From the NCBI GenBank assembly GCA_002189035.1, contig CM007991.1, positions 1,364,001 to 1,428,000 on the forward strand: a DNA stretch of 64,000 bases, written 5' to 3'. The stretch comes from Utricularia gibba (Eukaryota; Streptophyta; Magnoliopsida; Lamiales; Lentibulariaceae). This document shows positions 1 through 11,170 of the stretch, piece by piece (the stretch's first letter is position 1; every line of letters starts with the position of its first letter). A program made the position numbers and the translations under genes. Under the pieces are notes generated by a model. That model saw only the letters and a program-made list of their open reading frames with translations. It did no database searches and was not told the origin of the DNA.

Positions 1-332
1 CAAGCTCCATTGAATCAATGCACCGTTTTGTTGGTGCAACTATGCCCCTACTGATAATCAATATACTATGTTTATCGAATTTAACAGAATAAAAATATTA
101 TTTCACCCTATTCCAACAGATCACAGCTTGCTCCACATTTATTGCCACCACCACCCCTCCATGTGAGAGGCTATACATGAAGCTGCGTTTCGCCTTTCCT
201 TTCCACACACCACCGAATTTAGTCTTCTCTCCAAAATGGTCACTGCACTTCACTTTTCATAGGGCTGTTTATTTTTTAAGAAAAAGGACTCCTTTTTGAA
301 CTTGGGGCTTGGAAAGGTCGCAATTTGGGAGC
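1..332. other. 5' flank of the HOTHEAD-like gene
   Basis: This stretch has no coding homology that I can see. It is moderately AT-rich with pyrimidine-rich patches, and it should hold the promoter and 5' leader of the gene starting at 333. No element was strong enough to call separately. Confidence 0.4.
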
Positions 333-2721
333 ATGGGTTTTGCGCCGTGGAGACTCGGGTGCGCTTGGATTTTCGTGTTTCTTGGCTTCTGTTCGTCTTC
401 TGAGCAAGGTAACTCTTTCTTTCTGGTGTAATGCGGTACTGGTTACCCTTTTATCAGAAAACAATGAGTTTATCTGAACAATTGCAGTCGAGATGTCTGG
501 GTAAGGGGAGTCATATGATCATTTCAAACAGACATTTTGTCGAACACGTTTTGTCGCATACCATTCATCTTTGCATATTTCGTCTTCCAAAAAAAAAATA
601 ATTAATTGTACAAAAAAACGTTAGGGTTTGAAATGTCGATCACTGATTGGGTGAATTTTGCTTGTCTGAGAAAGCGTGTGATTACCGGCGGTTACGTGTC
701 GGTTGACGTTTCCGGCCTGAGAAAGTGGGGTTTGTGTAGGCGTTTAGTTTTAAAATTTGTATTTTTTTATAAAATATTAATATTTATAAGAAGGGAATAT
801 TTTATTTTATTCATCACCAGCGACCAATTTCAAATTCGTTCGGGAAGCCACGTCAGCTCCACGGGTATCATACTACGACTACATCATAGTGGGCGGCGGA
901 ACCGCCGGCTGCCCACTCGCCGCGACGCTATCGCAACGCGCCAGCGTCCTTCTACTCGAGCGTGGTGGTTCTCCCTACGGCAATCCGAATATCACGGATC
1001 TCGCCGCCTTCGGACAAGCGCTTTCCGATCTCTCCGCCTCGTCGCCGTCACAGCAATTTGTGTCTGAAGACGGCGTGATCAACGCACGGGCGAGAGTGCT
1101 CGGCGGCGGAAGTAGTATTAACGCCGGGTTCTACTCACGCGCTGATCCGGAATTTATCGACACCGTGGGATGGGATAAAGAAAGCGTCAGGGAGTCTTAC
1201 GAGTGGGTGGAAAAGATGGTGGCGTTTAAACCGGAGGTGAAACAATGGCAATCTGCGGTGAGAGATGGACTGCTGGAGATCGGGATTGGGCCGTACAACG
1301 GCTTTACATACGATCATGTCACCGGAACCAAGATCGGGGGCACGATCTTCGACATTGATGGACACCGCCACACGGCGGCGGATCTATTGAAATACGCCAA
1401 TCCCAAGAGGCTGCGTGTCTTGTTGCAAGCTTCTGTTCATAAAATTCTCTTCATCCAAAAAGGTATGCTTGTCAATACAACAGGGTGACCAATTTGAACT
1501 GAGAAATTGACCAGCGAGCTTCAATCTCATTCCCCACACAGGGAGAACCAGACCCAAGGCTTATGGAGTTGCATTCAGAGATGCCAGGGGAAAGATGCAC
1601 AAGGCTTACTTAAAACCGTATGGTAATTCTAATCTTCCTTATTGAAGTGAAACTCGTTGAATTCAGTAGTTGCAGAGTAAGTTTCAATGTCGTTTTTCTG
1701 CTAAGTTCATTTATAATCTGGATGTGTAACAGATAAAAACGAAGTGATATTGTCTGCCGGAGCTCTTGGGAGCCCACAGCTTCTGATGCTGAGTGGAATA
1801 GGCCCCTGGAGCCATCTTCAAGCACTGAACATAAGCTTGGTATTGAACCAGCCATTGTTGGGGCAGGGCATGTCTGATAACCCCATGAATGCAATCTTCG
1901 TCCCATCTCCGGCATCCGTGGAGTTGTCGCTGATCACGGTAGTCGGAATCACCTCATTCGGAAGCTACATAGAAGCGGCGTCCGGAGAAAATTTCTCCGG
2001 TGGGCAGGAGAGTCAAGCTGCCATAAAGGGGGGCTTCATCTTGGAGAAGATCAAGGGTCCACTCTCTAGGGGACCCCTACTGTTGAAGAGCAAGAATCCC
2101 AACGACAATCCATCTGTCAGATTCAACTATTTCAGAGAGCCAGAGGATCTAAAGAGATGCGTTGATGGGCTGAAAGTGATCGAATCCGTGATCGTGTCAA
2201 AGGCGTTTACAAAATACAGATACGACTCACTTTCCCTGAAGATGCTCCTGAACCTCACTGCGAAAGCGCCATTGAATTTGCTACCTAAGCATGCCACTGT
2301 GGCCACATCATTGGAGCAATACTGCAAGGATACAGTGATGACTATATGGCATTACCACGGAGGCTGTGAAGTGGGGAAGGTGGTTGATTCCGAGTACAGA
2401 GTTGCTGGTGTGGATGCACTCCGCGTCGTCGACGGATCGACGTTTAGCGACTCCCCCGGAACAAATCCTCAGGCCACCGTCATGATGTTCGGAAGGTACT
2501 GTTGGAATTCAAGATTCCCAGAAACCACTTCACAAATTTCGTACTGTATTACGCATCACGAAAAGGGATTCAACAGAATGATTTCAAAACAACGCATCAG
2601 CTGCTCTGAATCACTTTACTGAACTCCAACCAGACACTCACGCCTTTGTGTGGAAATTTGCAGGTACATGGGATTGAAAATTCTTCAGCAGAGGCTTCAG
2701 AGCTCGGAGCAGAAAGGGTGA
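333..2721 (+). CDS. HOTHEAD-like GMC oxidoreductase (FAD-dependent), 5 exons
   Basis: Spliced exons are 333-408, 821-1462, 1542-1622, 1733-2495 and 2664-2721. All introns are GT-AG, phases join without a break, and the product is 539 aa. Residues 1-25 form a secretory signal (MGFAPWRLGCAWIFVFLGF). An ADP-binding motif follows (DYIIVGGGTAGCPLAATL), then the first GMC signature around ARVLGGGSSINAGFYSRAD, the second signature SAGALGSPQLLMLSGIGP, and the C-terminal catalytic His in WHYHGGC with Asn in GTNPQAT. HOTHEAD-family enzymes act outside the cell; Arabidopsis HTH is proposed to oxidise omega-hydroxy fatty acids for cuticle formation and prevents organ fusion. Compared with Arabidopsis HTH (about 594 aa), the loop between GSYIEAASGE and GGFILEK is about 40 residues shorter, so this may be a paralogous clade rather than the HTH orthologue. 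Substrate is inferred from family only. Confidence 0.9.
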
Positions 2722-2826
2722 TGACTCGTTCATATTCAGTACAATCTCTAAACTCAATAATCCAATCACCTGTGACCGTACAATTACAACCAAAAAAATG
2801 TCTCTCCATACAGAAGATGATTATTA

Positions 2827-3238
2827 CAAGAGTCGCAACTAGTGGTCGGCCAACGGGTCAATTCGGATTGACCCATGATGATTGATGGGTTGACCCGTGT
2901 TACCCATGGATCTGAATGGATCAACCTAATTTTTTTAAATTTTTTTAATAATACATAGATAAGTTAATTTGTTTTTAAATAATATGTCAATCCGATGGAA
3001 TTATTAAAATAAACAATTTCATATTATAGTATTAAAATAAAATATTTAAATATATAATAAATTATAAATAAATAATCATCAATTAAATATAATTTTTTCT
3101 AATATGATTTAAATTTTTTATATACTTAAATTTAATATGTACTCATTCAATGTATCGAATTTTTAATTTTAATATAAATTAAACTCATACCCATTTAACA
3201 CGGGTATGGGCCAACCCGTAGTCAAATCGCAACCTTGT
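2827..3238. mobile_element. MITE-like element with imperfect terminal inverted repeats
   Basis: A 412-base segment starts with ACAAG and ends with CTTGT. Each end carries a G/C-rich subterminal block with related words in opposite orientation: GGGTTGACCCGTGTTACCCA near 2886 against ACACGGGTATGGGCCAACCC near 3199. The core between them is very AT-rich and has no coding frame. This layout (short, GC ends with inverted repeats, AT core, no transposase) fits a non-autonomous DNA transposon. The GGGTTG/GGCCC end words recall hAT-type MITEs. No clear target-site duplication was found, so the boundaries are approximate. Confidence 0.4.
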
Positions 3239-4494
3239 ATGCCCACATTACAATTGTCAGTTTATTTCACACGTGATCTTCTCGACTTAAGAAACACGTG
3301 CGGGTTGCGGGTCGAATCCCTAGCTGAACCGGCAATAACCCATACACGGATTGGATCCACGCATTATTTATTGCAATAACCCGCTCAATAAATATGAGGG
3401 TATTTTTCTTTTTCTTTTTTTATATGAAAAGAAAAATCAATTGCTGAATCCCATCAGTATTGAGGCAACCCGGCCCATAACCCGCCACTACACCTTACGG
3501 AATGTGGGCCTGACGGCCCCATGAAACACTCAGGCCCGCGAACCTGGACCCATGCCCATCCCGGATCTCAAATTATATCTAATTACAATTCTGTCTCGTC
3601 GCGAAAATACGTGGAAAGGGACTACTGACCAAACACTCTTTCTTAATTCATATTCCCTGATTTTAAAATAAGGAAATTTCAACCTTATCAGCGTGCCCAT
3701 GTGACAACAACCAATCAGAAAATGGCTGAAATTACACCCCCAAAAAAGAAAAAATGGACTATTTTATTAAGTAATCTGCCCATGAAATGGGGGCAATTAG
3801 ATTATATGTGTTTAATAGACGTATTATTCAATATATATGTAATATTTAAAACACATGCATTGTCTATGTTTTCTAAAATTCTTATTTTGGGTGTGTTTTT
3901 TTAATCGAGTTTCTTTTTTCATTTATTTTAAAGATATCCACAAAACTCAATATTATTTCAAATATATATATTTATTATATTATTAATTAAATCAGGGTTT
4001 TATCGATTTTTTTATTCTTCTTTAAATTTTATAACATTTAAATATTTTTGAATAATAGGTGTTTTAAAATATATTCCACTGAGGAATTGGAAGCCAGCGA
4101 GGCGAAATAAATGCAATATGCAATAAATTATTGCTTAGTGTAAAAGAAAAGTAGCAATAAATGGAGGCCCCTAAGTTTTGCTGAATAGACTTTTTGACCC
4201 CTACTTTAGTATCATATTATTCTCAACTCCTCGCAGTATCCAGGCTGTCACCGTTCTTAAAAAATTGTGGTGGTTGTCCGTCCCTCCAAGCCGCCGCCGC
4301 CCCCAATCATAACGTAAACCTTTATTACATGACGACCCCAGGAAAGTTCAGGAATTACAACCCTTCCCCGTCCGTACAACCCTAAACCCCCCTCTCCCTA
4401 TCCATCCATCCCCATATCTTTGTCAAAAAGAGGGAAATCATGAACGATCCCTGTCCGTACAGTTTACCACCTATCTCGGGACACACCCTTCCAG

Positions 4495-4950
4495 GTGAGT
4501 ATCTTTTCGTCTGCGACAGAAAACACCCATTTTTCATCACTTTACACAATGTGGGGTGATTTCCGAATGACTGAATCTTACACTTTGACTCCAAATTCGA
4601 ATCGGGGTGTCGCAAAAACTCTGATCTGGGTTGCGTTCAAGGCGAATGGGGGCTCAGATTCTGGGTATATTCCTTGAAGTAAAGCAGCATCAAGTTGGGA
4701 ATCCTGTTCCAGGATGGCCGAATGAAATTTCGGATTTGTTGGGAGGTGGTCCTCTTGAGTCTCTGAGCGCATTCACAAGTTGCTTTAATTGGAATAAGAA
4801 ATTGACTGATCAGCAAATAAATAAATACAAAATAGGGTTGTGAATTGACTTCCAAAGCCCACCACTAGATTGGCTGCTGCAGACTCCAATGCGCTTCCTC
4901 CCTTCCTACAAGTCTACTTTCAGCTTCCTTTCTTCTCTTTGTTTTACCAG
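4495..4950 (+). other. Probable 5' leader intron of the MADS gene
   Basis: A strong donor (CCAG|GTGAGTATC) lies at 4494/4495. A strong acceptor, a pyrimidine-rich tract ending in TTTTACCAG, lies at 4950, about 100 bases before the MADS start codon. A long intron in the leader is known for SOC1-clade genes. No transcript evidence is available here. Confidence 0.5.
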
Positions 4951-5048
4951 AAGAAGCAAGAGAATAATGAGCTTTGGATTCTTTCTGTAACCCTTGTTAT
5001 TCCTGTAGTCTTCTAGGGTTTTCATTCACAAGTCTTCAGATCTAAGAA

Positions 5049-7105
5049 ATGGTGAGAGGGAAGACTCAGATCAAGAGAATAGAGAACGCTACAAGTAGAC
5101 AAGTGACTTTCTCAAAGAGAAGGGCTGGGCTGTTGAAGAAAGCTCATGAGCTTTCTGTGTTGTGTGATGCTGAAGTTGCTCTGATTGTCTTCTCTTCCAA
5201 GGGAAGGCTCTGTGAGTTTAGTAGTTCCAGGTACATTTCCATTGAAGCTCACGGAGGCTTTTGATTTTCTTTTCTTGTGTGTTTACTCGTTGCTTTGCTG
5301 TACATTTTTTAATAAAATATTTGTACGAAATCTTGGGTTTTGTTCCCTGTGATTATCATCACAGTAGAAAAGTTGCTAGAATCTGGATATTTACTGTAGT
5401 TCTGTCCCAGTATGGGTATTTGTTTATTCATTTTCACCACTGATGTGTTTTTTGAACTTGGGATTTGGGATTCTGTGGTCAAATTTGGGGTGTTGAAATT
5501 GGGAATATTGTTCTGATAAAAAAATGAAATTCGTAAATGATCTTGTGTTGGAATTCATGGAGCATTAGGGCTCAAAATTAAGGTATGTGAGAATTCACAT
5601 ATGGGAACATTGATAAAATGATCATGAACACCATGTGTGTATTGATTGCAGTGTGATAGATAGCACCATTGAGAGATATTTGAAGGCGAAGAATCCAGAA
5701 GTATCCAAGAGCATAGTCGATGAAAGCAAGATGCAGGTTAGAGATACTCTTTATGTTTGATTCATCTTCCTATTTAGAATAGTTTTTGAACCATTAAACA
5801 ATGGTCGATTGAGTAGTTTCTAGTTAGAACATTGGCAGTATACATTTCTTATTAGTAACAGCCACATTGCAGTATGGTTATTACTCTTGAGAACCTATGG
5901 ATAACTTCGATGTTGTAGCTTCAATGTGCTACGAGCTTGTGCTTGGACAAAAGTATTTTGATTGTGTAGTTAATCATTTCTTTTTGCTTGTAGGAGGAAC
6001 TTATAATGAACACATCGATTTCTGCTTTGCTGCTGGATTGCTTTTAGGGATTTCTTCTAATAAATTCTACCTATAACTAAGCTTCTGCACTATTCTTTTT
6101 CTAAAAATTCTACTGAAACATGTAGAACGGATTGCTCTGTACAATTTGATGTCTATTACTGAGCTTGTGCCTTAAGTTCATGTGCATTTCTTTGTAAAGG
6201 AGTAGTGAAAATTTGATAAATTGGATCTGCCAAGTCACATGAGGGGGAACCATATATGATGGAGAAGATGTTCATTGCTCTGGGAACCCTAGTTTGCTAG
6301 CTCCTATATTTTCATTCATGTTTATGCTATAAGCTCTTAGCTTTTGCTGCAGGGATCGGATGGCAACCCAGTCGACTTGAACAATAGGATTGCATTCCTT
6401 GATGATTCTAAGAGGTAATAAATGATCACAAATCTGAATTAATGCATGTACATATTACTGATAGATTTATGATGCAGAAAGCTGATGGGAGAAAACTTAG
6501 AGTCTTGTTCTGTTGAAGAGTTGGAAGCCTTGGAACTGCAGTTGGAGCAAAGCTTAAGCAAATTCAAGTGCAGAAAGGTAAACACTACAACTTCAAGGAG
6601 ATCACTCAAAATTCATCTTTCCACATGAAAATTCTCCCATTTAGATCTTTTCTCTTCTCAGGGGGTACTTCGTAAGGAGGAGATTGAACGGCTTAAAGAA
6701 AAGGTGGGTTGTGTATTGTTGGAGCTACTTCAACATATACCACAGTGCTTCTTCTTTCATATCGTTTTAAAAGTCAGTTCCATCCACAAGCCAGTTTCTC
6801 CAGATCCCTGAACAGAATCTTATAAGATGTTTTGCAAATGGGTTTGACATGTTGTTTTCCTGACAGGAAAAGAACCTGTCTAAAGAGAACACTGAGTTAA
6901 AGAAAAGGGTAGGTGATCTGCGCCTTTCCAATGTGAGTGATCATAGGCAGTTAACAAGTTTCATTTTGATGTGTACCGTTTCCTGTAGTATTCAATGCTT
7001 CCATCGCCATCTCCAATAAAACGACCTTCGGCTGCCATCCGAGATGTGGATGTCGAAACGGCATTGGTTATCGGACTACCGGACTCCCGCATAGGCAGAA
7101 ACTAA
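5049..7105 (+). CDS. MIKC-type MADS-box transcription factor, SOC1/TM3 clade, 7 exons
   Basis: Exons are 5049-5230, 5652-5736, 6353-6414, 6478-6577, 6662-6703, 6867-6908 and 6989-7105. All have GT-AG borders and the product is 209 aa. The MADS domain fills residues 1-60 ([20 protein letters not shown], then [20 protein letters not shown]). The K domain begins near residue 85, and its heptads run through [16 protein letters not shown] and [18 protein letters not shown]. The exon pattern, including the paired 42-base exons, is standard for this class. The C-terminus has the SOC1 motif in altered form ([14 protein letters not shown] against the usual EVETxLFIGLPG). Members are nuclear floral-transition and meristem-identity regulators that bind CArG boxes as dimers. 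The I-region ([20 protein letters not shown]) is divergent, so this may be an AGL42/71/72-like or other SOC1-clade paralogue. Orthology is not decided. Confidence 0.92.
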
Positions 7106-9847
7106 CAAGAGCGAAGCTGAATAGAATGAGGAGATGGTGATTGGTTTGGGAAAGGGTTGATCTTCTTCCACAAGAGTGAAATAAGATTGTACAGTTGCTT
7201 TTTATTCTTTATGTCATTGTTGGATACCGTAGACAGAAAGCTCTCCAAGGAATAATGACTGTCTGAATGCCAAGTTGTAATAGGAATCGGGACACTTTTG
7301 CTTCATCTACACAACATTTGGAATCTTCATATCATGGTTTGATTTCATGTCTGAAATTAAGAAGTTAAGTTCCTTACAAGGATAATCTCATGGTATTGAA
7401 AAGACAAATAAAGAAGCAGCAACAAATGAAGTTTTTTGTAATCATACATCCGTATATGAGATCAATAGCTCTGATCTCATTCATCACTCAAAGTAAAGAA
7501 AGCATTTTTTTTTTAGCCAAGAAATCAATGGGGGGATGATCAATCAAAGTATCTGACTTCTTCCCAGTGATCAAGATGCAGTTTCATTTTCTCTGTACAA
7601 CATTCATACAAAACAAAACATGAACAATCATGTATGAATCGGTAGTGGTATTCCAAAATTACCAGCAATTCCACCTCCTGATGCAGGGAGTCCATAAAGT
7701 TGGGGATACCAAGAAATTGCTTTTACAGCAGCTTTGCGTTCACAGTATTCTAGAATGGGTTGAGTGGAATGTAGATTCCACACAACCCCTAGATAAAAAA
7801 GAGTTTCCTAAGGTTATAAAATATTAGAGCAGTTACATATTGGAGCACCGTGTATCAAGGAGGCTGGCAACACACTCTGTGGTCATTTCCGCCAGATGCT
7901 AATCCTCCATTATAACAAGACCACTTCAATCTCCAGACCTGGACCAGAGAAGAGAGCGGAATAAATGGTAAGTGACCAAAGCATTTGAACTTCACGTCTT
8001 GGATTGCTGTACCTCTGATTTAAGTCCATTTAATTTGCTAATGATGTCTTGACTAACACTTACATCATGTTGAAGAATAGTTTTGTCATCGCTTCCTAAG
8101 GGCTGCAGCTATGAACTCCATGCAAGGGTACCAATCCGTAAATGATGCCCTTCCAGAATTCTAATTCTCTTGCAAAGAGATGCATCCCATAACTCCAAAA
8201 AAAAAAAAAAAAAGACACCTAACGTGTTTACATCCATGGATGGCTCTGGAATTTTCATGGCTGAAGTCTTAACATATTAGCGGAGCATGAAAAGTAGGTT
8301 TTGTTTTGATGGACTAAAAATGCTCTTCAATACAACTTCATGGACTAAAAATGGCCAGCGCAGAAACATGCTTCACATCATACATGTAGTTTTCCATTAC
8401 TGGAGCCAACAGCAAGATGTGTATCACGCTGAGACCCAGCCCACTGAGCAGACTCAATCATCAGCTCCAAAATCACACAGCTTTACAACCTTCAGGCACG
8501 CATACCACATGTCGAGTTTGAACCGAGAACACGCAGTCAAAACGAGAACAAAAAAGCGCACTGCGAGCACATTATGTGATGACCAATCCACTAGGTTGGG
8601 ATAACAGTCATCTTGCAAAGCCGGTGCATCCAAAATATGGCCAATTTTACCAAATAGTTTAAAATGGGTAAAAATGCTCTCAAACTCAACAAAACATCGA
8701 GTTGGCATGCAGCAACAAAACAGGATAAGACGGTAAAAACAGCCAGAAATCTCAATAAATTTTTTTCAGACATACATAGTGAATTCCACCAACCTTGGAA
8801 CTTTTCTTGGAGCGTAGCAGCAACATGGGACATATGAATCTAATCATCAAAAGCAAAGGGTGCTAAAGACGGCAAAGACGTCCGCTTTTCATTCTTGAAC
8901 CTGAAAATGCTGCAGTTTGGTGGATTTTCACCGTGTATTTCTGGCTCCCAAATTGCCATCACTCGCTTTTGTAGCAAATCTTCCACCGGAAACAGGATTA
9001 TCCGGAGCCATCGGTTGAAACCTATTACCCCAGTCATACATTCAGGCCCAAAAAATGCAGACTTCAACAGATTATAACCGGAATACGCATCGAACTGACG
9101 TCTGGATTAGGGATAGTGAAGCGGGCAAATTTGGAAGAGGCACGGCTTGATCACCGTAGATAACCCCAGCGACGGTACCCCGCAACACCCACTGCTCTCT
9201 TGTACTGGGTTCCTCCATTTGAGTACCCCGCAAAACCCAGTGAGCTTTAATTGACGGCACCAGAGAACAAAAGAACCTCCAGATTTCCCCGGAAATCTAA
9301 CGGAACAAAGAGGCTGTGCATGGGTTCAAGATCAAGATCCGAAGAACGCCCTGAAATTAGTATATAAATTAACTTGTGTGTTATCGGATTTCGTAATTTA
9401 GGGTTCAGCATCGATTACCAAAACCCTAATACCGTGGGATTAACATTTTTTGGACGACCGATTGCTTCTAGAAATTTCGCGAATCTTGAATATTCTGATG
9501 TATCAGTGCATTACACGTGAATATTAAATAATTCAACTGTTATTAAAAAATCGAAAATAGTATTTATTTTTTAAAACATTTTTAAGAAAGTGCCCGGTGG
9601 TTTCAGAGTTGAATTTTCTTAAAGGGACCAACTAAAAGTCAACGCTCTAATTCACCCTTTCTTCATCTCCTTCCCCTGCATTTTCAACTGGTGCGCATCC
9701 AGTTTTTTGGTTCCCTGTGATCAAGTTTCTCTCTTTGTCCCAGTTCTGATCATTGCCCTCAGCTTTGTAATGACAGAGCAAGGCCTTATAGTCTCACAAA
9801 AGCTTCCGTGTGTTGTTTTGGTGCAGAAATCCCCGATCCAGGTAGGC
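7106..9847. other. Region between the MADS and Sec14 genes
   Basis: About 2.7 kb. The first 400 bases are the probable 3' UTR and downstream flank of the MADS gene. Most of the rest is the CCS52B pseudogene on the minus strand (7545-9165). From 9360 to 9847 lies the promoter and leader of the Sec14-like gene, with an AT-rich block at 9480-9600 and pyrimidine-rich leader sequence after 9655. Confidence 0.5.
7545..9165 (-). pseudogene. CCS52B: Decayed CCS52B/FZR3 (APC/C activator, WD40) pseudogene
   Basis: Read on the minus strand, ordered pieces of a FIZZY-RELATED protein appear. They are: SRASSKFARF (about 9150-9118), FDAYSGYNLLKSAFFGPEC (9100-9040), IFRFKNEKRTSLPSLAPFAF with DD and a stop (8905-8845), APRKVPR (8813-8792), LDAPALQDDCYPNLVDWSSH and NVLAV (8640-8562), KVVKLCDFGADD with stop then VCSVGW (8490-8440), DTHLAVGSSNGKLH (8430-8385), LWDASLCKRIRILEGHHLRI (8196-8130), KTILQHDVSVSQDIISKLNG (8090-8020), LASGGND (about 7905), HSTQPILEYCERKAAVKAIS (7775-7705), ASGGG, and FWNTTTDSY (about 7650-7620). 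Functional relatives bind and activate the anaphase-promoting complex during endoreduplication and mitotic exit. Stops and frameshifts break nearly every block and the last WD repeats are missing, so it cannot be functional. Intron-like gaps survive, so it arose by DNA duplication, not retroposition. Confidence 0.85.
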
Positions 9848-11170
9848 ATGGCAAGGAGGATGATGAATCTTGTTTCAAAGAGGCAAAATCCTGATGGTAT
9901 GGAGGATCAAGATGCCATCACTCCAGAAACAAAACGCCATAAGGTCCTTGTTCTTAACAGGAAACTCCCAGTACCATTTTGACTTTCTTGACGGATAGTG
10001 TTTTTCACTCTGTCAGCTCTGATAATCCTGGAAATTATGTTGATTTGTTTTGTTTCTGGTACGAACTGATGATGTATTTTGGGGATGAATCCGGCAGATT
10101 AACGAGGTGAGGAAGCAAATCGGGAGTCAGCCTGAGAAGCTGTCAGATTATTGTTCTGATGCTTCGATTTCCAGATACCTGAAGGCAAGAAGCTGGAACG
10201 TTGAGAAGGCAGTTAAAATGCTGAAAGCTACTTTGAAATGGAGGCTGGAGTACAAGCCGGATGAAATCGTTTGGGTAACTGCTACAAATTTGAATGAACT
10301 CGATATATAGATATACCTGCTAGATCCTCTTTAGTACTCACGTAGAATGCATCGTATATCTCCCGCCTTCTGCAACATTTGATGATGATTCTTTGTTCTT
10401 GGCGTAGGAAGATATTGCACAGGAAGCAGAAACTGGAAAGACTTACCTTTCGAGTTTCAAAGACAAGCATGGGAGGTCTGTTCTTGTCATGAGGCCCGGG
10501 TGCCAGGTCAGTCACTCGCACACCATGCTCTCAAATTTAGTGTTCCCAAAAGTTTAGGCATTTAATCCGATATGGGTGCTTCCGATTCGATCGGAACTTC
10601 ATAGGAGGGTATGATCTGAACTCTGAAGACAATGTTTTTTGCTCTGCAGAACACAAAATCAGTAAAAGGGCAAGTGGAATTCCTTGTCTATTCCATGGAG
10701 ATCGCAACTCTCGACCTTAGAAGCAGTGGGGGCGAGCAAGAGCAGGTGGTATGGTTGATCGACTTCCACGGCTTTGGTTTGTCCAACGTATCGCTGGGTG
10801 CAGCTCGAGAGACCGCTCATGTTCTCCAAGAGCACTACCCAGAGAGGCTCGGCGTTGCAATTCTGTACAATCCACCCAAGATATTTGAGCCATTTTGGAA
10901 GGTCCGGCATCACCTTTAAACAGCACTCTACAATGCTTCGTGCGCTAACACTTTCATGTGTGTTTGTGATAGCTTGCGAGGCCATTTCTGGACCCCAAGA
11001 CAGCTGAGAAAGTGAAGTTTGTGTACCCGGATGATCCTAACACGAGCCAGATCATGACCGAACTCTTCGAAACAGATGAACTGGAGAGCGCTTTCGGAGG
11101 CAAAAACACCATTGGCTTCGATCTGGACAAGTATGCGAAGAGGATGCGGGAGTTTGATCGTAGCAGATGA
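9848..11170 (+). CDS. Sec14/CRAL-TRIO lipid-binding protein, 5 exons
   Basis: Exons are 9848-9943, 10098-10274, 10408-10506, 10650-10901 and 10973-11170. Every exon is an exact multiple of three and the product is 273 aa. The N-terminal CRAL-TRIO helix bundle covers about residues 40-90 (DASISRYLKARSWNVEKAVK). The lipid-binding domain follows from about 105 to 245 (VVWLIDFHGFGLSNVSLGAA, LGVAILYNPPKIFEPFWK). This matches the short plant Sec14-like phosphatidylinositol/phosphatidylcholine transfer proteins without a nodulin or GOLD extension. Proteins of this type exchange phospholipids between membranes and are usually cytosolic or peripheral. The start is chosen at 9848 because MARRMMNLVSKRQNP fits a family-like short N-terminus. 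Upstream in-frame ATGs at 9770 and 9707 exist, so a longer start is possible. The ligand is unknown. Confidence 0.88.

Larger units (their letters stand above)
2722..5048. other. Intergenic region upstream of the MADS gene
   Basis: About 2.3 kb without a recognisable gene. The first part holds the MITE-like element at 2827-3238. The middle (3380-4180) is AT-rich. The last 600 bases are the probable transcribed leader of the MADS gene, including its leader intron. Short open frames here have no family resemblance. Confidence 0.5.

Noticed and set aside
606-1067. Open frame of 153 codons overlapping the HOTHEAD-like gene
   Set aside because: It spans intron 1 and exon 2 in a different frame; the spliced GMC reading explains the conserved sequence.
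3301-3325. GGGTCGAATCCC, resembling a tRNA T-arm
   Set aside because: The remaining arms of a tRNA cannot be folded from the flanks.
8197-8213. A run of 17 A that could be a retroposon poly(A) tail
   Set aside because: On the minus strand it is the pyrimidine tract just before the CCS52B-like block LWDASLCKRIRILEGH, so it is better explained as a fossil intron acceptor.
9707-9847. N-terminal extension of the Sec14-like protein from upstream in-frame ATGs
   Set aside because: The extension is hydrophobic and unlike the family; it overlaps pyrimidine-rich leader. Kept only as an alternative.
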